A stretch of 64,000 nt of DNA from Zerene cesonia. Its lineage: Eukaryota; Arthropoda; Insecta; Lepidoptera; Pieridae. The notes under the pieces are model-generated. The model had not been told where the DNA came from and made no database searches. It saw nothing but the letters and a program-made list of their open reading frames with translations. Below, piece after piece: positions 35,100 to 46,260 of this stretch (position 1 is the stretch's first letter; every line of letters starts with the position of its first letter). Where the stretch lies: positions 5,142,247 through 5,206,246 of the forward strand of contig NC_052127.1 in NCBI RefSeq assembly GCF_012273895.1. The letters run 5' to 3'. The translations under genes and the position numbers were made by a program.

Positions 35100-37479
35100 A
35101 TTTGAGTATTATGTTCGAATAATATGCATTAGAGATTTTGCTGCGTATAAAAAAAACTACATAATCCATTTCATTAGTAATGTCCACATAATATTTCATA
35201 AGATAACAATTTATATGAATATATTTAATATGAATAATATTACCTAATGAGATCAGTTGTTACGTAGAAATTTATGTGATGATTTTCTTAACTCAGGTTT
35301 AGCTGTCACTCAGAGTTTTAAAGAAATGTTTGGAATATTTTCGGATTCCCGCTCTCTAGTATGTGTAAGCCCTTAGTATAGGTATCGTCGCCATATTGCG
35401 GATTGCGGGGCAATGTGTAAGAGCCTTCGGTTTTTTATTATGTAATTTCCATTGAAATTATTCCAAACATTGCGTTTGATAAAATCCAGTTTTTACACAA
35501 CCTATCAAGTACGATCCTCTGAGCGTAACTGTTTTGAATATTACATTGAATTGTATTAGTTGGCTGTAAGAATAAAAGCTAGTCACGAAACCAGGTTCTG
35601 TCTCCATTGACCAGGCTTAAAAAATGTTATCTAATAAACACTATTAATATCGAAAATGCGAAAGTAACTCTATGTGTCAGTCACTTTCTCACGCCTAAAA
35701 CACTTAATTGATTTGAATGGAATTTGATACGAAGATAGGCTTTATCGTTCTGTTCAGTTTTCCCCTGACTAAGCGGGCGAAGCCACATTTCAGGTGAAAG
35801 ATTCGAGAAATTCTGTTAATAAAAAGCGTATTATTAATTAGCGTTCGAACTTCCTCATGAGATGAGATAATATTAAAGTTCTCCCATAACATATCAGTCC
35901 CCGTCAAGAACAGATATTGATAAATTTGTAGAAAATTTTATGTGCCTTAAGCCAGCGAGACACACCGGTTATTGAGTTTCTGCGAAATTATCCGCTTTTA
36001 ACGTCTGCAACTTTCCATTAAAATATCGTATCGTTTTCCTTTTAAAATATCGTACAAGAAGGTAAAATAAGATGTAACGCCCAGTAAATAAAGCCTGAAA
36101 TTAAAAAGGCGATTATTAGAAATACAACTTTCGATTCATCCCCCCATTGTGTCATGTATTCTGACTTAATATTTTTTGTATGAGTTATTGTCAAATATAG
36201 CTGTCACTTTATCCTGTCAAAACTTGTTTAGATGTCGAAATAAAACTTTGCCTTGCGTTGAAACGGGGCGCATTCGTAGAAATTACGCCTTAGTACCAAC
36301 CTTGTTTAATCAATGTTCGACCGAACTACCCTCATTTGTTAATAGTCTTTAAATGGCTGCGATTTGTTATGAACTGACTAAATGAATTAGGCAGTACGAT
36401 AAAACTGACTGTTGTAAAAGCAATATGTAGCAATACGTAACTCCTCTAAGACGAAATTTTACTTCAATTTTCATTCCACTGTATATATTGCTGTGAAAGT
36501 TTCATTCTGGAAAAGCATTTTAATATGAAAACAACGATGTATACAATGATGATAATTAATCATGAAACGTAAAACACTTCAACACAACTAAAATACGTCC
36601 AAGAAATGAGGAGCGTTGAAAATATACGTAATAAGTATTAGATGATGCATCTGTTGGCCTTTTTGCTATACAAAAAGCTTCTTAATTACAAAATCTATAG
36701 CTAACACAAAGAACATTAAGAAACAAGATGGAAAAGATTTTGAACTGTCACCCGTCGGCATAAAATACAAAATCCTTCTTCGTTGTGACGAAATGTGTCA
36801 GGGCTCAAGTTAAACTGGTTCCATAACAACGTAATTTAGTAACCAGCACAACAAAAACCAGCTAACAAGTATACTGTAAACGGTGTACGAGAAGTTACGA
36901 GTTTGTTAGAAACTACAGTGAAGTTATTCAGTAGTTAGTATATTGTGAACTTTTGTATTTACATAGAAATTCTTGAACGATGTAAGTTTTTCGCTTAGCT
37001 TTTAACTATCTCGGTAGCAAAATATATTTGCGTCCCCGGCTTTGGCTTGCCTTCTTTCATCGATCTCCTTAAAACGCCATTTTCTAAATTGTTCGGAATT
37101 TTTTGTATGCATCAGACACTAATAAAGTTTAAGATTTATGTGATTTTATGTCAAGAACAACTTCTATCGATTTGACGATTTACTCCCGGCCCAAATGGCA
37201 GCATAACTATTTAAATAACAATAAAATAACGATAATTTTCTATCAACTCACACTCAAACTCAATTTATTATTTTGAATCGTCATAACATAGCTTTAATAT
37301 TTATCACCGGTTCGAAAAGCAGTTTCTATAGGGAAGAGCCGCCAAGTGCATACATGATTTTTTTGTATTAGATGCACTAAAACAGTGTATAGATAAATGG
37401 GATAGATGGTAGATAGGGTACGATAGGTATATTCGTATTTCGATAGTCGCTACATTCGTCTTTCTATCGGGTTAAAAAA
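35100..37479. other. Non-coding, mostly unmatched
   Basis: A CTAG-class fragment with CTAAGCGGGCGAAGCCAC lies at about 35655-35785. The remainder shows no recognisable gene or repeat. Confidence 0.45.
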
Positions 37480-37635
37480 AGAACCAAAATAAATCGCCCT
37501 CAAATTGTCAGACCTATACCAAATGTAAATATCATCATCAAAATCGGTTGGCCCAGTCGAAAGTTTTGAGGTAAACACAAAGAAATGCAGTCAAAACTCC
37601 TGACCTTTTTTTTGCAAGTTGGTTGAAAATATCCT
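37480..37635 (-). repeat. Dispersed repeat of the 'GAAGTCGGTTG' type, diverged
   Basis: CGCCCTCAAATTGTCAGACC, ATCAAAATCGGTTGGCCCAG and GCAAGTTGGTTGAAAATATC. Confidence 0.52.
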
Positions 37636-38632
37636 TTCTTTTACGTATTTATTACACAGAGTAAAATCGTCAGACCATTACACAACCTGTAGCGAATTAC
37701 TTTATCTATAAAATAAAACAATAAAATAGACGAATGAAGAACAAAATGTAGAAAATATGAGTGACGATGCATTCTTCGACTTAACTGTGATGTGGGTTGG
37801 ATCTGTCTACTTTAGGTGTACTTGGCAGGTTAACTTAGATGGACATTTGTATCTTACCAAAATATATCGAGATATATTGAGGTTTAATGTGTCTGTAATT
37901 TGTATGTGTGCGTGTGGCTCTGTTTACCCACTGAGCTGGCCGAGATCATGGATTCGTTTATTGTATAAATGTGTGCGTGCGTCAATGTAGCTATTGTTGT
38001 TGTTTTTGAAGTCGAAATTTCATCAATATCACCACCATACCATACGCATTCATCTATCTTTAAAAACAGTCTTATAAACACTTATGTTATGCTATTATTA
38101 AGTAAATATAAGTAGCGTGTATCTCGACTCCATCCAAAGTTTATAACATATGTGTTCACAGGCGCACCGTTAAGAGAGGCGATAAATTTTCAAGTTTTAC
38201 GAATGTTGTGTAGGGTTTTTGTATAGGGGTGGCTCAGCTGTTAAACTTTCAACTTTAATGAAAAAGCTTGGGAATCCAGAAATAAAATGCCCGTCAAAAT
38301 ATGTATTTTTCCACACATCACATAAGAACCTTTCTCAAATTAGTGAATATATATAAATATTGACATAACCGCAAGCCTAATTTTGAGTCGATTTAAATTT
38401 TATTTGGCTTTACATCAAAGTTAGATAAAAGTTCCTTTAACTCAATTTAGATGTATCTATAAAAATAGATTGTAATATATATAAATAACGGCTATGTTGT
38501 TACAGATATTATTAGAGACAAGTTTAGGTTTTCATATGCAATTACAAACTTTCAAATAAAGATACTACATATTATACATATTATTGCCATATAAAAAAAC
38601 CCGATAAACCAATCTCACATTAAAATATAACA

Positions 38633-39632
38633 NNNNNNNNNNNNNNNNNNNNNNNNNNNNNNNNNNNNNNNNNNNNNNNNNNNNNNNNNNNNNNNNNNNN
38701 NNNNNNNNNNNNNNNNNNNNNNNNNNNNNNNNNNNNNNNNNNNNNNNNNNNNNNNNNNNNNNNNNNNNNNNNNNNNNNNNNNNNNNNNNNNNNNNNNNNN
38801 NNNNNNNNNNNNNNNNNNNNNNNNNNNNNNNNNNNNNNNNNNNNNNNNNNNNNNNNNNNNNNNNNNNNNNNNNNNNNNNNNNNNNNNNNNNNNNNNNNNN
38901 NNNNNNNNNNNNNNNNNNNNNNNNNNNNNNNNNNNNNNNNNNNNNNNNNNNNNNNNNNNNNNNNNNNNNNNNNNNNNNNNNNNNNNNNNNNNNNNNNNNN
39001 NNNNNNNNNNNNNNNNNNNNNNNNNNNNNNNNNNNNNNNNNNNNNNNNNNNNNNNNNNNNNNNNNNNNNNNNNNNNNNNNNNNNNNNNNNNNNNNNNNNN
39101 NNNNNNNNNNNNNNNNNNNNNNNNNNNNNNNNNNNNNNNNNNNNNNNNNNNNNNNNNNNNNNNNNNNNNNNNNNNNNNNNNNNNNNNNNNNNNNNNNNNN
39201 NNNNNNNNNNNNNNNNNNNNNNNNNNNNNNNNNNNNNNNNNNNNNNNNNNNNNNNNNNNNNNNNNNNNNNNNNNNNNNNNNNNNNNNNNNNNNNNNNNNN
39301 NNNNNNNNNNNNNNNNNNNNNNNNNNNNNNNNNNNNNNNNNNNNNNNNNNNNNNNNNNNNNNNNNNNNNNNNNNNNNNNNNNNNNNNNNNNNNNNNNNNN
39401 NNNNNNNNNNNNNNNNNNNNNNNNNNNNNNNNNNNNNNNNNNNNNNNNNNNNNNNNNNNNNNNNNNNNNNNNNNNNNNNNNNNNNNNNNNNNNNNNNNNN
39501 NNNNNNNNNNNNNNNNNNNNNNNNNNNNNNNNNNNNNNNNNNNNNNNNNNNNNNNNNNNNNNNNNNNNNNNNNNNNNNNNNNNNNNNNNNNNNNNNNNNN
39601 NNNNNNNNNNNNNNNNNNNNNNNNNNNNNNNN
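38633..39632. other. Assembly gap (1000 N)
   Basis: Exactly 1000 N, again a scaffold gap of unknown true size. Confidence 0.99.
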
Positions 39633-39785
39633 GTCAGTTTGCTACGGACAATAAAAGTGATTGCATCAAGCCACGTGTTTTGTTACCAATTTGGCCCCAA
39701 ACACTATAAACAGATACCCAATACATCTTTCATGGAAAGAAGCTTCGTAACAAATATAAGTTTCGGAACGAATTTGGCCAGCTCA

Positions 39786-40032
39786 CACCAAACAAAACAC
39801 AGCAGAATGCTGGAATGGAGCTGGAGGCCCATATCCTTTTCATTACCCTTCCCAGTCCTTTCCTTCATTCCTCTCGCCAATACTTTCTTAATCCCTTCCC
39901 AATTTAAAGTCGGCAATCCATTTGTAGAGGTGTAAGGTCTGCAATGAACCTTACGTCTCTCCAAATGTTCATGGGCAGTGGTAACGCTTACCATCAGGCG
40001 TCCCACCAGCTCTATTGCTGACTGTGACATAA
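39786..40032 (-). repeat. Hairpin-bearing dispersed repeat, interrupted by a SINE
   Basis: Reverse orientation: GGAGGCCCATATCCTTTTC, AAGTCGGCAATCCATTTG, CACTGCCCATGAACATTT-like segment and a start at GTCAGCAATAGAGC. Its 5' end continues beyond the SINE, at about 40254-40285, as an A-rich run. Confidence 0.8.
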
Positions 40033-40253
40033 GTGAAGTCCCGGTTCCCCCCTAGTGGGGTATGGGGCAGATGACGTACATCTGTTTCACTGATCGATTT
40101 TCTTTTAGGGACAAGTAGGTGATCAGCCTTCTGTGTCCTTCCAGACCGAGACATTTTTTTTTGTGCGTCCCCACCGGGAATTGAACCGAGGACCTCTCGA
40201 TTCTACGCTCACGCAATAACCACTGTACCAAGGAGGCGGTCAAACTGTCGGCC
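40033..40253 (-). mobile_element. Second tRNA-derived SINE family, copy 2, nested in another repeat
   Basis: On the minus strand CTTGGTACAGTGGTTATTGC (A-box) and GGTTCAATTCCCGG (B-box), then the body and an end at CCGGGACTTCACTT. GACTGTGACATA on the left and GACTGTGATATA on the right (one mismatch) look like the target duplication, cut into the 5' end of the hairpin-bearing repeat at 39786-40032. Confidence 0.85.
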
Positions 40254-40539
40254 GACTGTGATATAAAAAAAATAAAAATTAAAATAAGTGCAAGTAAAGC
40301 CGTCGACAAGAGCTTGTATTTCACAAATCTCTTTCTAGTCGACTACGTGAAGTGTCTATACATGCTGAGGTCTTTGGAACGTGTTTCGTTCCGAACATAT
40401 TTACGATGGATATTTGTGTAGACGAAATCTTGTTAACAATATGGAAAATCATATTTCAAGTTTATTTCTCATGCATTTACATGGCGATGTTTTGAGTTTA
40501 TGGGTGTATTTCTATGTATATTTAGTATTTGTTGTGGAC

Positions 40540-40715
40540 TGGCTTAACGCGCGTGGCTTCGCTCGTGTAGTCGAAGTTGTATAGTTACTGTTGAAGTGGG
40601 ATTTCCATAATAATACCTATGCCTTTCTTCCATCCAAATCAGTTCAGTGGTTTAGGCGTGAAGAACAAACAGGCCAACTGATAGACAGAGATACATTCGC
40701 GTACCATCAATCAAT
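40540..40715 (-). repeat. Dispersed short element (TTCGCTCGTG subtype)
   Basis: AACGCGCGTGGCTTCGCTCG, AAATCAGTTCAGTGGTTTAG and GCGTGAAGAACAAACAGGCC. Short frames here are shadows of the repeat. Confidence 0.62.
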
Positions 40716-40724
40716 TCCCAGATA

Positions 40725-40920
40725 TCATCATCATCCTCGTGAGCCATATATGTTCCCACTGCTAAGACACAGACCTCCTATGAGAGTTTGTGCCATAATC
40801 CATCACGTTGGCCTAGTGCGGGTTAGCAGATGTCACAGGTGGTCGAACTTTTGATTCTTTGACATGCCAATTTCCTCACGATGCTTTCCTTCACCGTTTC
40901 GAGCAGTGGTGGTGTTATCA
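40725..40920 (-). mobile_element. tRNA-derived SINE (GAT-tailed family), 5' truncated
   Basis: ATCATCATCCTCGTGAGCCA start and CGTTTCGAGCAGTGGTGG end, reversed. The tRNA part is missing. The tRNA-like repeat copy 2 follows directly. Confidence 0.82.
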
Positions 40921-40950
40921 ATATGCGATGATAAACAAAAAAACAATGTA

Positions 40951-41156
40951 TGGGGTTCGATGGTTCTTAATCTTCTCAATAGATCGCGTGGGGTGCCCCT
41001 TAAGCACATAAAACCGAAAGCGTAGAAGAAATTCGATTTCTGTGGCGGGATCACGGGTGGCCGAGGGGCTAGGCGTTGCCAATTTTTGGCAAAAAACGCG
41101 GGTTTGAATCCCGCCTCGTGATCAATTTTTTTCTATTCTTTCAAAATTTCTCATCA
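40951..41156 (+). repeat. tRNA-like repeat, copy 2
   Basis: 5' flank GATGGTTCTTAATCTTCTC, GGGGTGCCCCTTAAGCACAT, then the 75-nt module 41049-41123, T7, and CTATTCTTTCAAAATTTCTC. Starts immediately after a truncated SINE. Confidence 0.85.
41049..41123 (+). ncRNA. tRNA-like cloverleaf inside copy 2
   Basis: Acceptor TCACGGG/CTCGTGA, anticodon stem TTGCC/GGCAA with loop AATTTTT, T-stem GCGGG/CCCGC. Compared with the other copies, base changes in the anticodon and T stems keep the pairing. Position 33 is A. Confidence 0.7.
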
Positions 41157-42281
41157 ATGCACGTGGTAATTATGTAGGTTCTAACATAATTCACAGATCG
41201 ATTACGAATGAATATAGAGGTAATAGTCGCAAACTTCCAGTCCATGTAACTCCCAATTTAGCTTAATAACTTCGACACTCCCTGGAGGTAATGTTAATAT
41301 AGGCTTCTGTATAAATGTTTCATAATTGCCATTAATATATATGAGTAATTTTCTAATATTTGTATAAGCTTTAGCCCGCTTCTTCGCTTATGTCGGCTCT
41401 ATACAAGCCATTGTTATTTTAGGTCAGTCTATCTGGATTTGGTATGTGGTAAATAGATATACTAATTTATCTTTCAGTTTATACTGTTAGAAATTTTAAC
41501 AGAAAATTTTATTGTTAGGGTATTACTAATTCGTGCCACAACTTAACAAATATGGTACGATACTAGCTTTAATCCGCGGCGTCACTCGCGTGGTACCATA
41601 TAAGATTATAATCTATTTTTGTATCCATACAGATACTCTAAGCTGCTTTCGCGTGAAAAATTAGTAGGATCTGGTCTTATTATATCCTACAGTCGAGACA
41701 AAAACGATTTTATTAACTTAAATTTAAACGAAATTTCCTTACACAAAGTATATCTCATAGAGAATGCAGCTAATGGTAGTATGATTTTTTATCTTCTTTG
41801 TAGTATTAGTTTTTCTAACGCTATTGGAAGCAAAATTCAGAGCTAATATTGTTTTTTTTTCGAAACAGGTTTTATAGATAAGGTTTGGCTTATTAACTAA
41901 GAGAAATATCTACACATTAATATTGATTACCGAAATTTCTATTTTAATGTAGATAACGTATAATTAATCACGATTAACCATTTGTACCGTAGTTCGTAAC
42001 AAGATAATATCTACAACGTGGCTCACGGAATTGGGTTAAGACCTAACGACGACCTTTATTTCATTGCTTTAATTTTTTTTAATATTTCAGGGTAATTTTC
42101 GATTACCATTTATAAAAAAACAATATAAATTTCATCCAAATTGGCTCAGCCGTTCTTGAGTTGCAAATAGTGTTACCGACAGGACTTTCCTTTATGAACT
42201 CAAACTCCAGCATTCATTTATTCACTTAAATTTCTTATAGCACTTTTGAACTACAGTTTTAAAATAATATAATAGCAATAT

Positions 42282-42600
42282 CCTTTCAAAATTTCTAATT
42301 TATAAAGCATTTCAATGCTATAAAACTAAAAATTAAATTTAACAAAGGCCGCGTTCCATCGGTACAATATTGTAATCATTGAAATAATGTTTCGTATTGG
42401 TTGTGATGGTTCTTAATCATCTCCATAGATGGCGCGGGGTGCCCCTTAGGCACATGAAACCGAAAGAATAGAAGAAATTCGATTACTGTGGCAGGATCAC
42501 GGGTGGCCGAGAGGCTAGGCGTTGCTACGGTTAGGCAAGATACGCAGGTTCGAATCCTGCCTCGTGATCAAATTTTTTCTATTCTTGCAAAATTTCTAAT
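42282..42600 (+). repeat. tRNA-like repeat, copy 3, with a preceding 3' module
   Basis: The post-terminator module (CTTTCAAAATTTCTAATTTA, AAAGCATTTCAATGCTATAA) lies at 42282-42344, ahead of a complete unit starting ACAATATTGTAATCATTG at 42363. This is a head-to-tail arrangement. The 75-nt module is 42495-42569, followed by T6 and CTATTCTTGCAAAATTTCT. Confidence 0.84.
42495..42569 (+). ncRNA. tRNA-like cloverleaf inside copy 3
   Basis: Acceptor TCACGGG/CTCGTGA (one G-T pair), D-stem GCC/GGC, anticodon stem TTGCT/GGCAA with loop ACGGTTA, five-base variable region, T-stem GCAGG/CCTGC with loop TTCGAAT. The nominal anticodon GGT with C33 makes a working tRNA doubtful. Confidence 0.72.
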
Positions 42601-43190
42601 ATATAGCAATTTAGTTTTAAATGTGTATAATATTAAATGAATAAAAGCATCGGAAATCATTCGCTGCTATTTGCTAATTCAGATAACCGTTTGTAATCGA
42701 GTCTACTAGTTCATAATGTGGTAGCTAACGACACTAGGCACCCTCATATACTTCAGTATCAGCATACAGATTCCATATCAAAGTGAATCGTATATTGATT
42801 GAAACAACCTTTTGTTGAGCTAATCGTTTCGGTGCTTTGTCACGGCGCTACCAATCGGAACGTATCCGATGCGATCGTGTTTATTTGAGTGACACCACAT
42901 TATTTACAGGTACTGAGCTCATGTGTCCTTGGGATGTGTTTAGGCGACACAAGAATAGATAGATAGGTTGTTAAATGTTGCCTAATTTGGCGTAAACCAA
43001 TACTTTATGTTAATTATTGATCAACAGACGAGTTTCTTCAAGGACGGCAAATTTTATGTGTTCAATCGTAGATATAGAATATTTTTATCTTTATCTTATT
43101 TAATTAAATAACACAGTAACATTATAACACCAAGTGGAAACTAGCGCACTCTAAAATTTATGATAAAATATCAGGCTCAATCCACATACG

Positions 43191-43428
43191 TCAGGTTTTT
43201 TTTTTGTGTCAAAGTGGGCAACTGAGCTGGTGGTTCGCCTGAAGGTAAACGATCACCACCGCCCATGAACATTCGCAGAGGCTCAGGCACCTTTGAGAAT
43301 GCGCGGCCCACTTTTAAGGAATAAGGGATAAGAAAAGGATTGATGACTGGAAAGAAGGAATGGACTGGGAAGGGCTAGGAGAAGGAAATAGACCTCCGGC
43401 TCCCCCACTCACCGTACAGGTTAAAAAG
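43191..43428 (+). repeat. Hairpin-bearing dispersed repeat, second subfamily
   Basis: GTGTCAAAGTGGGCAACTG start, GATCACCACCGCCCATGAAC, GCGCGGCCCACTTTTAAGG, then GACTGGGAAGG and CTCCGGCTCCCCCACTCACC. The middle differs from the GGCGTAAGGTC subfamily. Confidence 0.8.
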
Positions 43429-43683
43429 AAATTAAAAGAGTGAGAAATACATCTAAAACAAATTCATAGAAGTTTGATTATGTCAAGTATGAAATTCCCA
43501 CAGCAAGCAGTCTGAAACAAGGATTAAAAATAGCTTGATAGGGCGCAATTAGGGCGCAATTACCTATTCATCTACCCACCTTGTTGAAACGAGAAACGTC
43601 AAACCTCAAGACATTTGATAGCGTTGATAATTCTAGCAACATTCGTCCTTTAACTGAGAAATAAGTTTAATGATATAAAGTAT

Positions 43684-43873
43684 TGTATTTTTTGTGTTTT
43701 TTACGTGAGTATTATATTTAGAAATTAATGTATTTTTAACGGATTTTAAACGCGATTTATTCATAATATTAATAACCCGACGAACACTTTACAGCGAGCG
43801 TGGTCACGGGGAGACATTAATATAATGAATAAATCACGTTTAAAATCCGTTAAAAATTCTTTAATTTCTAAAT
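43684..43873 (-). mobile_element. Hairpin retroposon copy 2, with target duplication
   Basis: Same family as 25160, reversed: the tail lies on the left (43684-43718). Arms TAGAAATTAA...TTTAACGGATTTTAAACGC and its complement on the right are about 65 bases each; the right arm lacks the CCCCGTGACCACGC part. ATATAAAGTAT flanks both sides (43673-43683 and 43874-43884). Confidence 0.83.
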
Positions 43874-43998
43874 ATATAAAGTATGTTAGTACAACATCAC
43901 ACCACACATTATATCTTGTGTATTTTAGGAACAATGGATGGCCAAATTATTTTAATAAACAAATCAATTTCTGTTACTATACCATAAAACTACTTTAC

Positions 43999-44130
43999 AG
44001 GGGTTGCCTGGAAGTAATCACTCTAAAGTGATAAGGCCGCCCCGTTATACATTATCTTTAACTATTGTTTAAATTTTCTGTTTTTCTATAATGTGTAATA
44101 AAAGTGTTAAAATAAATAAATACTTATATT
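43999..44130 (+). repeat. LINE/SINE-like 3' tail
   Basis: GGGGTTGCCTGGAAGTAATC, CTCTAAAGTGATAAGGCCGC and AATAAAAGTGTTAAAATAAA: the 14.9 kb family with a different A-rich tail. Confidence 0.7.
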
Positions 44131-44497
44131 CTATGATTGTATATGATTAAATCCAGGTCTCAAAGTAAATTATACATATCATTATACCCACATTCATATT
44201 AAAAACAATATATGAATGACTACTCCCAATAATAGAAATATTAAGGAAATATTGCGTAACATACGTTGAAAAATTAATCACTTATTTCTAATCTACTCTT
44301 GCCTCTAAACTAATGGCAACGGTATAAAGGGAGGAAATTGTATTTAGTATTTTAGATTTAGGTCAGATTATAAAATTAATATTAATGTTATAAATCCGCC
44401 ACGTGGCTTGGAAACTAAATTCTGAAATATCCAACACATTTCGCCTCGCTGGATTATTGTATCGAAATTTCAATTAGTTGTCCAAATTGATTTAAAA

Positions 44498-44787
44498 GCA
44501 GTGGTGGCTCAGTGGTGAGGACCTCGGACATTCAACAAGTCGGGGTTCGAGACCAGGCGAGCGTGCGGGAAATAAATTGATTTTTCAATTTATCTGCGCA
44601 TATGTGACTGCTGCCACTGCTGAAAACGGTGAAGGAAAACTTCGTGAGGAAACCGGCAAGTCCAAGAACCAAAAGTTCGACGACATGTGACATCTGCCAA
44701 CCCGCACTTGGCCAGCGTGGTGGATTATGGCCCTCATAGGAGGCCTGTGTCCCAACAGTGGGACCATATATTGGCTGATCATCATGA
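44498..44787 (+). mobile_element. tRNA-derived SINE (GAT-tailed family) with target duplication
   Basis: A- and B-boxes GGCTCAGTGG and GGTTCGAGACC, full body, end GGCTGATCATCATGA. TCCAAATTGAT is duplicated at 44481-44491 and 44788-44798. Confidence 0.92.
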
Positions 44788-45563
44788 TCCAAATTGATAC
44801 TGAGTTCTCCAAGGACTCGAAAGGCAAAATGCCCACAGGCGTTAATAAGTTGAAATCACTAGGCAATGGAATACGAACTAACGCCGAAGCATAAAATAAT
44901 TTATATCATCTTTTTTTCTTATGCATTTAAATTCAAACGCATTAGTATAGCATTGGATGTAGTTTAAAAACATTTGAAACATTTAAGGGTAAGAAGAAAA
45001 ATTAATAAGTTCGTATTCATTCTTAAACTATATTTACCTTAACTGGCATGAAATTTGCTAATTCTGTATAGAAGAGTAGTAATTCTTACAGATACTTATT
45101 CGAACATAGGCCATGGCTGATTTGATAATTTTCTATTACTATTGCGAAATATTACATCAATCTTCTATAAAATATATGTATTTTACTAAGTGTGGTATGT
45201 ACAGATGCTATTCAAATAAAAGCCAGAAAAAGAAACCAAATGTCAGGGGTACAGTAAGCGCCTAAAGCGATGTAAATTGTCTTATGACTCAGCGAATAAT
45301 TCAAAGTAAACAGATGAGTGTCGTTTAGGATGAGTTTAATCAATTTGTAAATTATATTCGTAAGCAAAGCGAACGCAAGGAAATTAATTAAAAACAACTT
45401 GTGAGGTTAGGTAGGGACTTTATTTGTTGAGTTGCAAAGTTTCGTGAGCGTTGAGACTTCCTGTAAGACAGTGCTTCTGTATGTTGGCTTGTACCACTAT
45501 TAATTTTATATGTATAAATGAGGAAGTGTCTGACTGATAATCTTATTACATATAGTACTAACG

Positions 45564-45569
45564 TTTATT
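45564..45569 (-). terminator. Candidate polyadenylation signal of the protease homologue gene
   Basis: AATAAA on the minus strand about 200 bases after the stop codon, the first canonical hexamer downstream that I found. Cleavage site and use are inferred. Confidence 0.35.
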
Positions 45570-45765
45570 GAGATAGGTGGCAATGGAGTTTATTAACAGA
45601 TATATAATCCGCAACAGATGATTGAATAGATGAGAGAAAATTAAAACAAATAAAATCCAAACATAACATATTTGAATTATAGATATATGATAGTACATAG
45701 AATGAAGCTTTTGATTATTAAATTTAGTAATAAATATTGAAAGTTATTAGTGATTACGTTTTACG

Positions 45766-46260
45766 TTAATTATAATCATATTCATATTTCTTCGGATACA
45801 TCTGCTTCATTAGCAGCGTTTTGCCGAACTTGTCAAACCACTTCTTCTTATCATCCATCAATGTCGAAGATTGCGGCGTCGACGACCTTGCCATCGCCAA
45901 GTTGTGCAGGTAAGATTCGTACAGACTCATTCTTGGTATCACTGAGTTATCTTCCGCTGGTTCCAATGGAACATTTACGGGATCATAGGGTAGCGTTAAC
46001 ATGAATTTTCTTGGATCGCCGAAGTATGGGCTTCTGTCAACCGTTTCTGTTGCGTTTGTTATTAGGGTAGTCTGCGTTGTGGGAAAGTCAGTAGTGGTCG
46101 TTGGTCGATTGTTTTCGTCCCATATAACGCTGTCGAGCCATCTAGCGAAACTAGCGCTTTTCGGGAAGGCGTGTGTTTTTGTATAGAGGGCGCAGGTGTG
46201 GAGGAAAGCGGATACAGCTATTAAAGTGTTGTTTTGTATGACGGCGCCGCCGTTGTCCTT
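45766..46260 (-). CDS. Protease homologue exon 7: KDNGGA loop and Thr-rich C-terminal extension
   Basis: Encodes residues 224-387 and the TAA stop. KDNGGA replaces GDSGGP: Asn226 stands for Ser195 and Lys224 for the oxyanion Gly193, while Asp194 and both following Gly remain. Cys246 closes the 191-220 disulfide. ARWLDSVIWDE is the normal terminal helix. From about residue 274 a tail of 114 residues is added: RPTTTTDFPTTQTT, a Pro-rich middle, then a basic end (DDKKKWFDKFGK, PKKYEYDYN). The tail has no cysteine or recognised domain; Thr/Pro content suggests O-glycosylation (inference). Confidence 0.96.
   Translation of the reverse strand, partial: KDNGGAVIQNNTLIAVSAFLHTCALYTKTHAFPKSASFARWLDSVIWDENNRPTTTTDFPTTQTTLITNATETVDRSPYFGDPRKFMLTLPYDPVNVPLEPAEDNSVIPRMSLYESYLHNLAMARSSTPQSSTLMDDKKKWFDKFGKTLLMKQMYPKKYEYDYN

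Noticed and set aside
36925..36984. Non-coding first exon with initiator TTCAGTAG and donor GATGTAAGT
   Set aside because: Initiator and donor motifs are present, but there is no TATA box, no coding content and no linked exon; chance cannot be excluded.
42495..42569. Functional tRNA gene
   Set aside because: The cloverleaf is good, but position 33 is not T, copies have different anticodon loops, and the module is embedded in a dispersed repeat.
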